A DNA stretch of 54,874 bases from Oceanospirillaceae bacterium (GCA_013373085.1 JABXIM010000092.1:1-54874); one strand, 5' to 3'. Numbered from the stretch's first letter, positions 26,078-36,489 are shown. Notes: a model not told the origin generated them from the letters alone. Program-made: numbers and translations.

Positions 26078-27988
26078 TTGTCTCAGCTGCCTGTCATTGT
26101 CGGTTTTGGCGGAATCAACCCGGCCGGTAGAGCCTCGTCACACCATGCCTATCGCCGCCTGATTCTCGACAGGCTCGATACCGACAGCCGCCGCCAGACC
26201 CTACTGAGCCTGGCCACTCTGATGAACCTTGCCAGTTATGAGGACGGACACTACCTGAATGCCGCAGGGGAACGACTGGCGCTGGACGCGCTGCTCGAGC
26301 AGATCGGTCAGCAGGTGCTCGACAACACCCTGATCCGCCGTATTCACCCGGACTGGTTCGACGTCAACGCGGTTATGTTCAACCGCCCGGCGGACGTCGA
26401 AAGCCCCGATGGCACGCTGCGTTTCGTACTGCGCCGCCGTCAGTTGCCGCAGCAGATTCCGGCCAACTGGGAAGTGCGCGAGCTGTCGTCCAACCAGGTC
26501 GAGGTCAGCGTCAGCGGCCGCTGCGAAGTGATCTTCCCGGACAGCAAGGTGGCCCAGGTCCAGTCAGCCGGCATGCTGCCGACCGGCTTCGAGCCCGGCA
26601 AGCTTTACCAGTCGCGCAACCATCCGCGCAACCTGCAGATGACCGTTTATGCCGCGTCCGATGCGCTTTATTCCACCGGCATTCCATTCGAGCGGATACT
26701 CGAGCGGGTACATCCCGATCAGGTGGGCGTTTACGCCAGCAACTCCATCGGCCAGCTCGACGACTTCGGTTTCGGCGGCCTGACCAAATTCCCGGCGCTG
26801 GGCAAACGCACCACGTCAAAACAGATGCCGCTGGGCTACGCCCAGATGCCCGCCGATTTCGTCAACGCCTATATCCTGGGCAACGTCGGCGTCACCGGCG
26901 GCTCGCTCGGCGCCTGCGCCACCTTCCTGTACAACCTGCGTAACGCCGTCAACGACATCCGCAGCGGCCTGCGTAAGGTGGTACTGGTCGGTGGCAGCGA
27001 TGCCCCCGTGACGCCGGAGATCATCGAAGGCTTCCGCGCCATGGGCGCCCTGGCGGAGGACAAGGACCTGCTGGCCCTCGACGGCCTCACCGAACTGGGC
27101 GACAGCGACTATCGCCGCGCCTGCCGCCCGTTCGGCGAAAACTGCGGTTTCACCATCGGCGAATCGAGCCAGTTCGTGCTGTTGATGAGCGACGACCTGG
27201 CACTGGAATTCGGCGCCCAGATTTTCGGCGCCGTGCCCGAAGTGTTCGTCAACGCCGATGGCCACAAGAAGTCGATCTCGGCGCCCGGCATCGGCAACTA
27301 CCTCTCTCTCGGCAAAGCCGCCGGTATGGTACGCTCGATGCTCGGCGACGAGGCGCTGCGCCAGCGCAGCTTCGTCCAGGCTCACGGCACCAGCACACCG
27401 CAGAACCGTGTCACCGAATCGCACGTCATCAACGAGATCGCCCGCGCCTTCGACATCCCGTCATGGCCGGTGACCGCCGTGAAGTCTTATATCGGCCACT
27501 CCCAGGGTACCGCTGCCGGCGATCAGCTCAGCTTCTCGCTCGGCACCTGGCAGTACGGTTATATTCCCGGTATCCAGACCACGCCAGGGATCGCCGAAGA
27601 CGTCCACAGCAGCAACCTGAACTTCGCCCTCGACCACCTCGAGGTCGGCGCCGGCAATATCGACGCCGTGCTGCTCAACTCCAAGGGCTTCGGCGGCAAC
27701 AATGCCAGCGCGCCACTGCTTTCGCCGCAGGTAACGGAACAACTGCTGGCACGGCGCCACGGCAACGAGGCGATGAAGGCCTGGCGCCAGCGCCGCGAAG
27801 CCACCATCGAAGCGGCAGCCGCATATGACGACGCCAGCAGCAAAGGCCTCACGCGTCCGATCTACCTGTATGACCACTCGGTTCTGGAGGGCGCCGACCT
27901 GCAGATCAGCGCCGAGGAAATCCGCCTGCCCGGCTACGCCCAGGCCGTGAGCCTGGTAGACGACAACCCCTACAAGGACATGTGCTGA
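26078..27988 (+). CDS. fabY: Beta-ketoacyl-ACP synthase FabY
   Basis: A 636-residue condensing enzyme that looks like Pseudomonas FabY (PA5174), which joins acetyl-CoA to malonyl-ACP to start fatty-acid synthesis in place of FabH. The start is TTG at 26078, giving MSQLPVIVGFGGINPAGR, with GAGGAG 6 nt upstream. The thiolase-fold nucleophile is the Cys in GGSLGACATFLYN; histidines are in QAHGTSTPQNRVTE and KSYIGHSQGTAAGDQ, completing a Cys-His-His triad. Length is close to PA5174. It is followed with overlap by an unknown lipoprotein gene. It is a distinct KAS I/II-like enzyme, not FabB or FabF. Confidence 0.88.
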   Translation: MSQLPVIVGFGGINPAGRASSHHAYRRLILDRLDTDSRRQTLLSLATLMNLASYEDGHYLNAAGERLALDALLEQIGQQVLDNTLIRRIHPDWFDVNAVMFNRPADVESPDGTLRFVLRRRQLPQQIPANWEVRELSSNQVEVSVSGRCEVIFPDSKVAQVQSAGMLPTGFEPGKLYQSRNHPRNLQMTVYAASDALYSTGIPFERILERVHPDQVGVYASNSIGQLDDFGFGGLTKFPALGKRTTSKQMPLGYAQMPADFVNAYILGNVGVTGGSLGACATFLYNLRNAVNDIRSGLRKVVLVGGSDAPVTPEIIEGFRAMGALAEDKDLLALDGLTELGDSDYRRACRPFGENCGFTIGESSQFVLLMSDDLALEFGAQIFGAVPEVFVNADGHKKSISAPGIGNYLSLGKAAGMVRSMLGDEALRQRSFVQAHGTSTPQNRVTESHVINEIARAFDIPSWPVTAVKSYIGHSQGTAAGDQLSFSLGTWQYGYIPGIQTTPGIAEDVHSSNLNFALDHLEVGAGNIDAVLLNSKGFGGNNASAPLLSPQVTEQLLARRHGNEAMKAWRQRREATIEAAAAYDDASSKGLTRPIYLYDHSVLEGADLQISAEEIRLPGYAQAVSLVDDNPYKDMC

Positions 27989-28398
27989 TGATGCCTGGAT
28001 GCACTAAGCGAATGGCGGCTCTGGGTATTGCAGCCGCCATAGGCCTCGCCGGTTGCAGCTCACCCAACCTCAAGAACGAAGAGTTCTACACCCTGGATAC
28101 GCGCTACCTGCTGCTGTGCCGCGGCACCAGCAACCGTTGCCAGGAGCTTTCTCTGGTCGCCTCGGCCATCAGTCTGGTCGACCCGATCGAAGAAGCATAT
28201 GGCCGTAAGGTCCAGGGCCCCAATTACCCGTTGAGCCTGGCCCGGATCCTGCTGAATCCGGCCGACGGCAGCTACCAGGGACAGCCGCTCGACGGCAACA
28301 CCCGCTACTACACACTGCCGATCAACGACAAGACCAACATCGCCTGGGATACCCTCGACGAGATGCACGCCTGGATATACGAGGATGTCGGAGACTGA
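27988..28398 (+). CDS. Small predicted lipoprotein of unknown function
   Basis: A 136-residue protein whose ATG overlaps the fabY stop (TGATG), so expression is probably coupled to fabY. The N terminus has a hydrophobic stretch ending in AIGLAGC, a lipobox; the real start could also be the Met at 27991 or 28012. The mature part is a single soluble domain with two Cys (LLLCRGTSNRCQ) and an aromatic C-terminal half (RYYTLPINDKTNIAWDTLDE). I do not recognise the family. Coupling to fabY suggests a link to envelope lipid supply, but that is inference only. Confidence 0.7.
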   Translation: MMPGCTKRMAALGIAAAIGLAGCSSPNLKNEEFYTLDTRYLLLCRGTSNRCQELSLVASAISLVDPIEEAYGRKVQGPNYPLSLARILLNPADGSYQGQPLDGNTRYYTLPINDKTNIAWDTLDEMHAWIYEDVGD

Positions 28399-28442
28399 GG
28401 TGGATTCGGGCTGCTGATTTGCCAGCCGTAATCGATTGTTCC

Positions 28443-29231
28443 TTACTGACTATCCGGCAGCCCCAATATCCGATGGGCATTGGCCGTGGTCTGGCCCGCA
28501 ATCTCATCGGGCGGCTCCGGCCTCAGCTCACACAGTATCCTGAAAACATCCCGTACCCGCTGCGGCCGGTTTGGCTGGTCGCGCCAGTCGGCCAGCGGCA
28601 TATCCGGCGCATCGGTTTCCAGCGCCAGCGACGCCAGCGGCAGGGTCGCCGCCAGTCGGCGCAACTTGGTTGCCCGGTCGTAGCTGATGGCACCACCAAA
28701 CCCCAGGCAAAACCCAAGCTCGATATACTGCTGCGCCTGCTGCTCGCTACCGGAAAAGGCATGGACGATGCCGCCGCGCTCCAGACCTGCCTGCCGTAAC
28801 GCCTTCAACACCTGGTCATGCGCTTTGCGCACATGCAGCAATACCGGCAGGTCGAAGCGTGCGGCCAGCTCGAGCTGACCGTCGAGGTAGTACTGCTGGG
28901 CGTCACGATCGGCATCCTCGATAAAGAAGTCCAGCCCGATTTCACCCACGGCTCGCGCCGCCCCCATCGCCAGACGCTCGGCGAGCCGCTCCAGATGCTC
29001 TGGCCGGTGCTCGCTCAGGAAACAGGGGTGCAGACCCAATGCGGGGTAGAGCTTGTCGTCGCCAGCGCACAGTCGCTCGACCCGGTCCCAGTTCGCGGCG
29101 GTCACGCCCGGCACCAGTATCTCGCGCACACCCGCCGCCCGGGCCTCGCTCAGCGCGGTATCGCGCCAGCCGTCGAAATCCGGAAAGTCGAGATGGCAGT
29201 GGCTGTCGAACAGCGCCGGGATGGCATTCAT
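28443..29231 (-). CDS. tatD: TatD family metal-dependent hydrolase/DNase
   Basis: A 262-residue TIM-barrel hydrolase of the amidohydrolase superfamily. Metal ligands are visible: HxH in FDSHCHLDF, Glu in VGEIGLDFF, a His in VLLHVRKAHDQVL and the Asp in LETDAPDMP. Members of this family are 3'-5' exonucleases or tRNA/D-aminoacyl hydrolases; the exact substrate cannot be read here, and YjjV and YcfH paralogs look similar. It is convergent with the fabY-lipoprotein pair and followed upstream by repeat element B. Confidence 0.85.
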   Translation of the reverse strand: MNAIPALFDSHCHLDFPDFDGWRDTALSEARAAGVREILVPGVTAANWDRVERLCAGDDKLYPALGLHPCFLSEHRPEHLERLAERLAMGAARAVGEIGLDFFIEDADRDAQQYYLDGQLELAARFDLPVLLHVRKAHDQVLKALRQAGLERGGIVHAFSGSEQQAQQYIELGFCLGFGGAISYDRATKLRRLAATLPLASLALETDAPDMPLADWRDQPNRPQRVRDVFRILCELRPEPPDEIAGQTTANAHRILGLPDSQ

Positions 29232-29296
29232 GGGCTTTACCGCGAGCGTAATCCGGTGAATAACATCCAGAGCCTAGCACGGAAGGCTATCTATGC

Positions 29297-29473
29297 AGGT
29301 TGGGTCTAGCGGCAAAGCCGCGTAACCCGACAAGGGGAGTTCCGGGGCAATACAATACCAACCGAAATCAATCGATCTGTAATGCGATCGATATGATGGG
29401 GCCACGATACCCCGGCTGCGAGTTGGCGGAAAGGTTGTGCCATTGCATCGCCAGACCCACCCTCCGGTCCGTG
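29297..29473 (-). repeat. Composite palindromic element, copy B
   Basis: The clearest copy of the family, read on the minus strand from CACGGACCGGAGGGTGGGT. A first dyad pairs GGGTCTGGCGATGC with GGTATCG..CCC. A central block (complement of 29363-29397) holds ATCGATCGCATTACAGATCG. It ends in a hairpin pairing GGGTTACGCGGC with GCCGCTAGACCC around a 3-nt loop. It fills the 311-bp gap between tatD and prfC, both on the minus strand; I see no gene there. Confidence 0.8.
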
Positions 29474-29542
29474 GATTCGGAGGGATGGGTTCGGGATCTT
29501 TGCCCGTCACGTCACGCCTAACCGGTAACGGGCCACCCAATA

Positions 29543-31129
29543 TCAATGCTCGCGGGTAGCGCGGAAGGCGACGTCCGGCCAGCGTTCCTCGGTAAGACTG
29601 AGATTGACACGGGTCGGCGCCAGGTAGGTCAGCAGTCCACCGCCATCGATGGCCAGGTTGTCGTAGGCCTTGCGGCGGAAATCCTCGAGCATCTTGTTGT
29701 CCTTGCACTCGACCCAGCGCGCCGTCTGAACGGTGACGCCCTCGTAGACGCAGTCCACCTTGTACTCGTCCTTGAGGCGATAGACGACGACGTCGAACTG
29801 CAGCTGGCCCACCGCCCCCAGGATCAGGTCGTTGTTCTTCAGCGGCTGGAACAACTGTACCGCGCCCTCTTCCGACAGCTGCTGCAGGCCTTTCTGCAAC
29901 TGCTTCATCTTCAGTGGATCCTTGGGCCGCACGCGGCGGAACATTTCCGGCGCGAAGTGCGGGATGCCGGTGAACTTCATCAGCTCGCCAGCGGTGAAGG
30001 TGTCACCGATCTGGATGGTGCCGTGGTTGTGCAGACCGATGATGTCACCGGACCAGGCCTCCTCGACATTCTCGCGGTCGCCGGCCAGGAAGGTCACGGC
30101 GTCGGCGATCTTGACGTCCTTGCCGATGCGGGTGTGGCGCATCTTCATGCCGCGCTCGTAGCGGCCGGAGCAGATGCGCATGAAGGCGATGCGGTCGCGG
30201 TGCTTGGGGTCCATATTCGCCTGGATCTTGAACACAAAACCGCTGAAGCCCTCTTCGTCGGCCGCCACCGGACGCTGGTCGGTCTGACGTTCGGCCGGTG
30301 CCGGCGCCCATTCGACGAAGTCGTTGAGCATCTCGCGAACACCGAAGTTCGCTAGCGCGGTACCGAAGTAGACCGGAGTCTGTTTGCCGGCCATGAAGGC
30401 GTCCTGATCCCATTCATGGGTCGCGCCGCGCACCAGCTCCATTTCCTCGACGAAATCCTCGTACTCGTCGCCGAGCAGTGCCCGTGCCTCGTCGGAGTCG
30501 ATCCCCTTGATGCGGATATCGTCCGCCAGCACCGCGTTCTTGCCGGGCTGGAAGACGTGGATTTCGTCGTTGTAGAGGTTGTAGACGCCCTTGAACTGCT
30601 TGCCCATGCCGATCGGCCAGTTGATTGGCGCCGCTTCGATGTTCAGCACCTCCTCGATCTCGTCGAGCAACTCGATGGGATCGCGAATATCGCGGTCGAG
30701 CTTGTTGACGAAAGAGAAGATCGGGGTGTCGCGCAGACGGCAGACGTCCATCAGCTTGATGGTACGATCCTCGACACCCTTGGCGCCGTCCACCACCATC
30801 AGCGCCGAGTCGACGGCCGTCAGGGTACGGTAGGTATCCTCGGAGAAGTCCTCGTGCCCCGGCGTATCCAGCAGGTTGACGGTACGGCCGTTGTAGGGGA
30901 ACTGCATCACTGACGAGGTGATGGAGATACCGCGCTCCTGTTCCATGCTCATCCAGTCGGAGGTGGCATGGCGGTCGCTCTTCTTGCCCTTGACGGTACC
31001 GGCGGTCTGGATCAGCTGGCCGAGCAGCAGCAGCTTCTCGGTAATGGTGGTCTTACCGGCGTCGGGGTGGGAAATGATGGCGAAAGTCCGTCGTTTCGAG
31101 ACTTCTCGCTGAATAGCGGCATTGGACAT
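29543..31129 (-). CDS. prfC: Peptide chain release factor 3
   Basis: A 528-residue translational GTPase that ejects RF1/RF2 from the ribosome after termination. GTPase motifs are SHPDAGKTT (G1), DTPGHEDF (G3) and NKLD (G4); domains II and III follow, with [20 protein letters not shown] in the C-terminal part. The start [14 protein letters not shown] gives the family length of 527-529; a further upstream ATG would add 27 unlikely residues. It is downstream of acrR on the same strand but has its own promoter candidate. Confidence 0.97.
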   Translation of the reverse strand: MSNAAIQREVSKRRTFAIISHPDAGKTTITEKLLLLGQLIQTAGTVKGKKSDRHATSDWMSMEQERGISITSSVMQFPYNGRTVNLLDTPGHEDFSEDTYRTLTAVDSALMVVDGAKGVEDRTIKLMDVCRLRDTPIFSFVNKLDRDIRDPIELLDEIEEVLNIEAAPINWPIGMGKQFKGVYNLYNDEIHVFQPGKNAVLADDIRIKGIDSDEARALLGDEYEDFVEEMELVRGATHEWDQDAFMAGKQTPVYFGTALANFGVREMLNDFVEWAPAPAERQTDQRPVAADEEGFSGFVFKIQANMDPKHRDRIAFMRICSGRYERGMKMRHTRIGKDVKIADAVTFLAGDRENVEEAWSGDIIGLHNHGTIQIGDTFTAGELMKFTGIPHFAPEMFRRVRPKDPLKMKQLQKGLQQLSEEGAVQLFQPLKNNDLILGAVGQLQFDVVVYRLKDEYKVDCVYEGVTVQTARWVECKDNKMLEDFRRKAYDNLAIDGGGLLTYLAPTRVNLSLTEERWPDVAFRATREH

Positions 31130-31233
31130 GGGTGAAAATCTTCTGGTCAGTCGGGGAATGACAGCACCAGCCAGCCTCCGGGTTCGAGGTGGCTCGGCCT
31201 GTGCATCCATGGCGTTGGTCGGGAATGGCGCCT

Positions 31234-31262
31234 ATTTTCCCCGATCCGGCGCCGATACTCAA
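31234..31262 (-). promoter_or_regulatory. Candidate prfC promoter
   Basis: On the minus strand TTGAGT (complement of 31257-31262) and GAAAAT (complement of 31234-31239) are 17 bp apart, about 105 bp before the prfC start. Each hexamer matches 4 of 6 consensus positions. Confidence 0.35.
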
Positions 31263-31318
31263 TCGAAGCGGCGGCAAAAGCCGGCAGCTGGCAAACACTG
31301 TCGGCTACGGGGCGACAA

Positions 31319-31951
31319 TCAATCAGCCTGAGAGTACCCCTGCCGCAGCGAAACCAGCATGGCGTCGACGATCTGCGGCGCCTCGTTGCAGAGGTCGCGT
31401 TGGCGCCCCTCCTCCAGCCAGTTGAGCACCACGCCATCCAGCGTCGAATGCAGCACGAAAGCCCCCAGCTCCAGCGGGTAATTCCTCGGCAGCTGCTCGC
31501 GGCGCACCGCGTTGCTCAGGATTCGCTCGAATCGGACGCGAAAGCGCTTGTGCGCCGCCTGAAGGTTTTCGCCGATCTCCTTGAGGTCGCCTTCCAGCTC
31601 GGAGCGATTGACCATCATCCGGAAGATCTGTTGATGCTCGGACTGGCCGGCCACCGTGCGCATGATGGCCACGAGCAGCTCCCGCAGGCGGTCCAGCGGA
31701 TAGGGCTCATCGGGACTTTCACTGCTATCCGCCAGTGTCTCGAGCGGCTGGCGCAGCCGCGCCCAGATCGCTTCGAAAATATCGGCCTTGTTCTTGAAGT
31801 GCCAGTAAACGGCACCTCGGGTGAGGCCGGCCTCGTTGGCGATATCGGTAAGGGTGGTACTGACAATTCCTTTGTCACAAAACAGCTTCAGTGCCGTGTC
31901 CAACAGGCAGTTGCGGGTTTCCAGTGCTTCTTCTTTGGTACGACGGGCCAA
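31319..31951 (-). CDS. acrR: TetR-family efflux repressor, AcrR/TtgR-like
   Basis: A 210-residue TetR repressor. The start is TTG at 31951 (MARRTKEEALETRNCLLDTA), which matches AcrR/TtgR N termini and has GGAG 9 nt upstream; ORFs from further upstream run through the operator. The helix-turn-helix is TLTDIANEAGLTRGAVYWHF, close to AcrR. The ligand-binding domain covers about residues 55-200. It is divergent from the AcrAB-like pump, with a 34-bp palindrome between them, so it probably represses both genes until drugs or amphiphiles bind. Confidence 0.9.
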   Translation of the reverse strand: MARRTKEEALETRNCLLDTALKLFCDKGIVSTTLTDIANEAGLTRGAVYWHFKNKADIFEAIWARLRQPLETLADSSESPDEPYPLDRLRELLVAIMRTVAGQSEHQQIFRMMVNRSELEGDLKEIGENLQAAHKRFRVRFERILSNAVRREQLPRNYPLELGAFVLHSTLDGVVLNWLEEGRQRDLCNEAPQIVDAMLVSLRQGYSQAD

Positions 31952-32000
31952 GGGCAACGACTCCAGGGAATTGTAACTTTTTGTAAAGACGAGGTTCACA

Positions 32001-32034
32001 CATCTTACATACATACGCGTTTGTATGTAAGATG
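32001..32034. promoter_or_regulatory. AcrR-type palindromic operator
   Basis: A 34-bp palindrome with a single mismatched pair: half-sites CATCTTACATACA (32001-32013) and TGTATGTAAGATG (32022-32034). The core TTACATACA..TGTATGTAA is the known AcrR-type box seen upstream of acrAB. A GATAAT -10 candidate lies at 32047-32052 for the pump genes. TAAGAT hexamers 17 bp from TTACAT occur symmetrically on both strands inside the palindrome. Confidence 0.85.
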
Positions 32035-32113
32035 TTTAACAACCCTGATAATTCTTCGGCGGTACAGTCGTCATGATGGCCGTTCCGCTCGATCCTATTG
32101 TAAAGAACTTCCG

Positions 32114-33301
32114 ATGCTGAATACCTCACTTATCAGAACGCTCTCCGCTACGCTGCTGGCCGGCCTGCTGGTCGCCGGCTGCGACACCTCCGCGCCGACT
32201 GCAGCCGCAGCGTCCGCTGCGCCCGCCCCCGAGGTCGACGTCATCACCGTGAACAGCCGGCCGGTCAGTCTGCACAGCGAACTGACTGGACGCACCTCGG
32301 CCCATCGCATCGCCGAAGTACGCCCCCAGGTTTCCGGGATCGTGCTGCAGCGCCTGTTCGAAGAAGGCTCCGACGTCAAGGCCGGCCAGGTACTGTACCG
32401 TATCGACCCGGTGATCTACGAAGCGGAAGTGGCCAGCGCCGAAGCGGAGTTGGCCAAGGCGCAGGCAGCCGAGCACAGCGCCCGCCTCAGGGCCGACCGC
32501 TATACCGAGCTGGCGCAGCGCCAGGCGGTCAGCCGCCAGGACCAGGATGACGCCCGGGCGTCCTGGAAGCAGGCACAGGCGGAAGTCGCCGCTGCCAGGG
32601 CCGCCCTGCAGCGCGCACGCATCAACCTGGCCTACACCGAGGTGAAGGCGCCGATCGCCGGCCGTATCGGCACGTCCGGCGTCACCGAAGGGGCGCTCGT
32701 TACCGCGGAGCAGTCCGCGCCGCTGACCACCATCCAGCAGCTCGACCCGCTGTACGTCGACATGCGCCAGTCCACCAGCGAACTGCTGCGTCTCAAGCGT
32801 GCCTTCGCCGACGGCAGCCTGGTCGCAGGCCCCGGCGACAGCGCCGAAATCCAGATCCGGCTTGAGGATGGCAGCGTCTATGGCAAGCCCGGCACGCTGA
32901 AGTTCTCCGACGTTGCGGTGGACGAGAGCACCGGCATGGTTAACCTGCGTGCCGAAGTGCCGAACCCGGACCTGCTGCTGCTCCCGGGGATGTTCGTGCG
33001 CGGACAGCTGACCGAGGGCGAGCGCCCCCGGGGAATGCTGGTGCCGCAGGCAGGCGTCACCCGCACGCCTAACGGCGGTGCAACTGTGCTGCTGGTCGAC
33101 GCCGAGAACAAGGTGGAAAAGCGCCCGGTCCAGCTTGGCCGCGCCATCGACGGCAACTGGCTGGTCGAATCGGGGCTCGAAGACGGTGCCCGCGTGATCG
33201 TCGCAGGCTTGCAGAAGGTCCGTCCCGGCATGACCGTAACGCCAAGTGAAACCGCGACGGCCGCCGGAGACGCCGCGGCCAGCAACGTAAAGGACAGCTA
33301 A
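32114..33301 (+). CDS. RND efflux periplasmic adaptor subunit (AcrA/MexA-like)
   Basis: A 395-residue membrane fusion protein. Signal peptide and lipobox are LLAGLLVAGC, so it is anchored in the inner membrane. The lipoyl half-motif VRPQVSGIVLQRLFEEGSDV is followed by an alpha-hairpin (about residues 95-165), then IAYTEVKAP-type sequence (INLAYTEVKAPIAGRIGTSG), a beta-barrel and a membrane-proximal domain. It links the RND pump to an outer-membrane channel. The pump gene follows 3 bp downstream. acrA, mexA and ttgA are equivalents; without phylogeny I leave the symbol empty. Confidence 0.93.
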   Translation: MLNTSLIRTLSATLLAGLLVAGCDTSAPTAAAASAAPAPEVDVITVNSRPVSLHSELTGRTSAHRIAEVRPQVSGIVLQRLFEEGSDVKAGQVLYRIDPVIYEAEVASAEAELAKAQAAEHSARLRADRYTELAQRQAVSRQDQDDARASWKQAQAEVAAARAALQRARINLAYTEVKAPIAGRIGTSGVTEGALVTAEQSAPLTTIQQLDPLYVDMRQSTSELLRLKRAFADGSLVAGPGDSAEIQIRLEDGSVYGKPGTLKFSDVAVDESTGMVNLRAEVPNPDLLLLPGMFVRGQLTEGERPRGMLVPQAGVTRTPNGGATVLLVDAENKVEKRPVQLGRAIDGNWLVESGLEDGARVIVAGLQKVRPGMTVTPSETATAAGDAAASNVKDS

Positions 33302-33304
33302 GCC

Positions 33305-36300
33305 ATGGCAAGGTACTTCATAGACAGGCCCATCTTCGCCTGGGTCATCGCCATCGTAATCATGCTGGCCGGCGCCCTTTCGATCCTCAAGCTGCCGATC
33401 GCCCAGTACCCGAGCATCGCGCCACCCGCCGTGACCATCAGCGCCAGCTACCCGGGCGCCTCGGCCCAGGCGCTGGAGGAGTCGGTAACACAGGTGATCG
33501 AGCAGAACATGACCGGGCTCGACAACCTGGTGTACATGTCCTCCAGCAGTGACTCGACCGGCAATGCCAGCGTAACCCTGACGTTTGCCGCCGGCACCGA
33601 TCCGGATATCGCTCAGGTCCAGGTGCAGAACAAGCTGCAGGCCGCAACCACCCAGTTGCCGGCGGCGGTTCAGCAGCAGGGTCTCAACGTATCCAAGTCC
33701 TCCAGCAGTTTCCTGATGGTGGCGGCGCTGATTTCCACCGACGGCCGCCTCAACCGCGAGGACCTCGGCGACTACGTCGCCTCGAACCTGCGCGAGCCGC
33801 TTAGCCGCGTCAACGGTGTCGGCGACGTCACGCTGTTCGGCGGCCAGTACGCCATGCGCATCTGGCTCGATCCGCACAAGCTGACCAGCTACAGCCTGAC
33901 GCCGCAGGACGTACGCAATGCCATCCAGGCTCAGAACAGCCAGGTGTCGGTTGGCTCGATCGGCGCCCAGCCCGCCGTCGAGGGCCAGCAATTCACCGCC
34001 ACCATCACCGGCCAGAGCCGCAAGCAGAGCGTCGAGGATTTCCGCAACCTGGTCTTGCGTGTCACGCCCGCGGGCGCCCGTGTTTACCTCCGGGACGTGG
34101 CACGCGTCGAGCTCGGCTCCGAGAGCTATGGCGTCGAGGCCCTGTACAACGGCCAGCCCACGGCCGCTGTCGCGATCAAGCTGGCGACCGGCGCCAACGC
34201 GCTGGATACCTCAGATCGCGTGCGAGAGCGCATCGGCGAGCTGTCCGCCTTCTTCCCGGACGGCGTTGAGGTCGTGTACCCCTACGACACCACGCCGTTC
34301 ATCAAGATTTCGATCGAGGAAGTGGTACAGACCCTGTTCGAGGCCATTCTGCTGGTATTCCTGGTGATGTTCCTGTTCCTGCAGAATTTCCGCGCCACCC
34401 TGATTCCGACCATCGCCGTACCGGTGGTACTGCTCGGCACCTTCGGCGTGATGGCCGCGTTTGGCTTCTCGATCAATACCCTGACGATGTTCGGCATGGT
34501 GCTGGCGATCGGCCTGCTGGTCGACGACGCCATCGTGGTGGTCGAGAACGTCGAACGCATCATGGCCGAGGAGGGCCTTTCGCCCCGCGAGGCCACCCGC
34601 AAGTCGATGGGTCAGATCACCAGCGCCCTGATCGGTATTGCGCTGGTGCTGTCAGCGGTATTCGTGCCAATGGCGTTCTTCAGCGGCTCCACCGGCGCCA
34701 TCTACCGCCAGTTTTCCATCACCATCGTCTCGGCGATGGCGCTGTCGGTACTGGTCGCGCTGGTGCTGACGCCGGCGCTGTGCGCGACCATGCTCAAGTC
34801 GGGCCAGCACGGCAGTACGCGCGGCTTCTTCGGCTGGTTCAACCGCAGCTTCGAGCGCAACACCGAGCGCTACAAGCGCGGCGTCAGCGGCCTGGTGCGA
34901 CGGCCTGTCCGTTTCGCCGCGATCTATTTCGGCCTGGTGGCGGTGCTGGCACTGCTGTTCGTGCGCCTGCCCGGCTCCTTCCTGCCGGAAGAGGATCAGG
35001 GCGTGTTCTTTGCACTGGTGCAGCTGCCCGCGGGCGCGTCGCTGGAACGTACCGAAGAGGTTATGGCGCGCACCCGAGACCATCTGCTGGACACCGAAAG
35101 CGACTATATCGAGTCGGTACTGACCGTCTCGGGCTTCAGTTTCGCCGGCAGCGGCCAGAATGCCGGTATCGCCTTCGTCAAACTCAAGGACTGGAGCGAG
35201 CGGCAGTCACCGCAGAGCAGCGCCAATGCCATTATCGGGCGCACTATGGGGTTCCTGTCCCAGGTCAAGGAAGCCCAGGCATTCGCCTTCAACCTGCCGC
35301 CGATCCCGGAACTCGGCACTGGCAGCGGCTTCGATTTCTATCTGCAGGACCGCGCGGGTCTCGGTCATGAGCGACTGGTCGAGATCCGCAACCAGCTGCT
35401 GGGCATGGCGGCGCAGGACCCGGCGTTGATCCAGGTGCGCCCCAACGGCCTGAACGACACGCCGCAGCTGCATATTGCTATCGATTACGACCGAGCAATG
35501 GCGCAGGGTTTGAGCGTCGACGATATCAACTCGGCGCTGTCGATCGCCTGGGGTTCGGCCTATGTTGACGACTTCATCGATCGTGGTCGCGTCAAGAAGG
35601 TCTACCTACAGGCCGACGCGCCGTTCCGAATGGACGCCGAGGACCTGAAACTCTGGCACGTGCGCAACAGTAACGGCGAAATGGTGCCGTTCGACGCCTT
35701 CGCCCGAAGCGAATGGAGCTTCGGCTCGCCGCGCCTGGAACGCTATAACGGCATTCCGGCCGTCAACATTGTCGGCCAGGCCGCACCCGGCATGAGTACC
35801 GGCGACGCCATGGCGGCGATCGAGCGGATCGTCGACCAGTTGCCGGCCGGCGTCGGCATCGAGTGGACCGGTCTGTCCTATCAGGAGCGTATGGCCGGCG
35901 ACCAGGCCCCGATGCTGTATGCGCTGTCGATCCTGGTGGTGTTTCTCTGCCTGGCGGCGCTGTACGAAAGCTGGTCGGTGCCCTTCGCGGTGATCCTGGT
36001 GGTACCGCTCGGGGTGCTCGGGGCCATCGTTGCCGCCAGCCTCTTCGGCCTGTCGAATGACGTCTACTTCCAGGTCGGTCTGCTGACCACCATCGGGCTT
36101 TCGGCGAAGAACGCCATTCTGATCGTGGAGTTCGCCAAGCAACTGCACGATCAGGGCAGAGGCTTGTTCGAATCGGTGGTCGAGGCCTCGCGCCTGCGCC
36201 TGCGGCCGATCCTGATGACCTCACTGGCATTCATCCTCGGCGTGCTGCCGCTGGCGATCAGCAGCGGCGCCGGCGCCGGCAGCCGCAACGCCATCGGCAT

Positions 36301-36436
36301 CGGCGTGATGGGCGGCATGATCAGCGCGACGGTGCTCGCGATCTTCTTCGTACCGCTGTTCTTCGTGTTGGTGATGCGCTATTTCGGCGGCAAAAATCCG
36401 CAGCCTGCAGAGGCAGAGCTGGCGCAGGCGGCCTGA
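33305..36436 (+). CDS. RND multidrug efflux transporter, HAE1 family (AcrB/MexB-like)
   Basis: A 1043-residue inner-membrane drug/proton antiporter. The N terminus [20 protein letters not shown] is classic for HAE1 pumps. Twelve membrane segments and two large periplasmic loops are in the expected places. The proton-relay Asp pair is in [18 protein letters not shown] and the Lys in [17 protein letters not shown]. It is co-transcribed with the adaptor (3-bp gap) and controlled by the divergent TetR repressor. There is no outer-membrane factor gene next to it, so it probably uses a TolC/OprM-type channel encoded elsewhere. A terminator follows. Confidence 0.95.
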   Translation: MARYFIDRPIFAWVIAIVIMLAGALSILKLPIAQYPSIAPPAVTISASYPGASAQALEESVTQVIEQNMTGLDNLVYMSSSSDSTGNASVTLTFAAGTDPDIAQVQVQNKLQAATTQLPAAVQQQGLNVSKSSSSFLMVAALISTDGRLNREDLGDYVASNLREPLSRVNGVGDVTLFGGQYAMRIWLDPHKLTSYSLTPQDVRNAIQAQNSQVSVGSIGAQPAVEGQQFTATITGQSRKQSVEDFRNLVLRVTPAGARVYLRDVARVELGSESYGVEALYNGQPTAAVAIKLATGANALDTSDRVRERIGELSAFFPDGVEVVYPYDTTPFIKISIEEVVQTLFEAILLVFLVMFLFLQNFRATLIPTIAVPVVLLGTFGVMAAFGFSINTLTMFGMVLAIGLLVDDAIVVVENVERIMAEEGLSPREATRKSMGQITSALIGIALVLSAVFVPMAFFSGSTGAIYRQFSITIVSAMALSVLVALVLTPALCATMLKSGQHGSTRGFFGWFNRSFERNTERYKRGVSGLVRRPVRFAAIYFGLVAVLALLFVRLPGSFLPEEDQGVFFALVQLPAGASLERTEEVMARTRDHLLDTESDYIESVLTVSGFSFAGSGQNAGIAFVKLKDWSERQSPQSSANAIIGRTMGFLSQVKEAQAFAFNLPPIPELGTGSGFDFYLQDRAGLGHERLVEIRNQLLGMAAQDPALIQVRPNGLNDTPQLHIAIDYDRAMAQGLSVDDINSALSIAWGSAYVDDFIDRGRVKKVYLQADAPFRMDAEDLKLWHVRNSNGEMVPFDAFARSEWSFGSPRLERYNGIPAVNIVGQAAPGMSTGDAMAAIERIVDQLPAGVGIEWTGLSYQERMAGDQAPMLYALSILVVFLCLAALYESWSVPFAVILVVPLGVLGAIVAASLFGLSNDVYFQVGLLTTIGLSAKNAILIVEFAKQLHDQGRGLFESVVEASRLRLRPILMTSLAFILGVLPLAISSGAGAGSRNAIGIGVMGGMISATVLAIFFVPLFFVLVMRYFGGKNPQPAEAELAQAA

Positions 36437-36489
36437 GCCAGAGAAGCAGCCCCCCCCTGGCCTGAAACGGCTGCGGGAGGGCAATCGGA

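Noticed and set aside
32126-33991. 621-codon minus-strand frame opposite the efflux genes
   Set aside because: Antisense to the recognised AcrA- and AcrB-like proteins.
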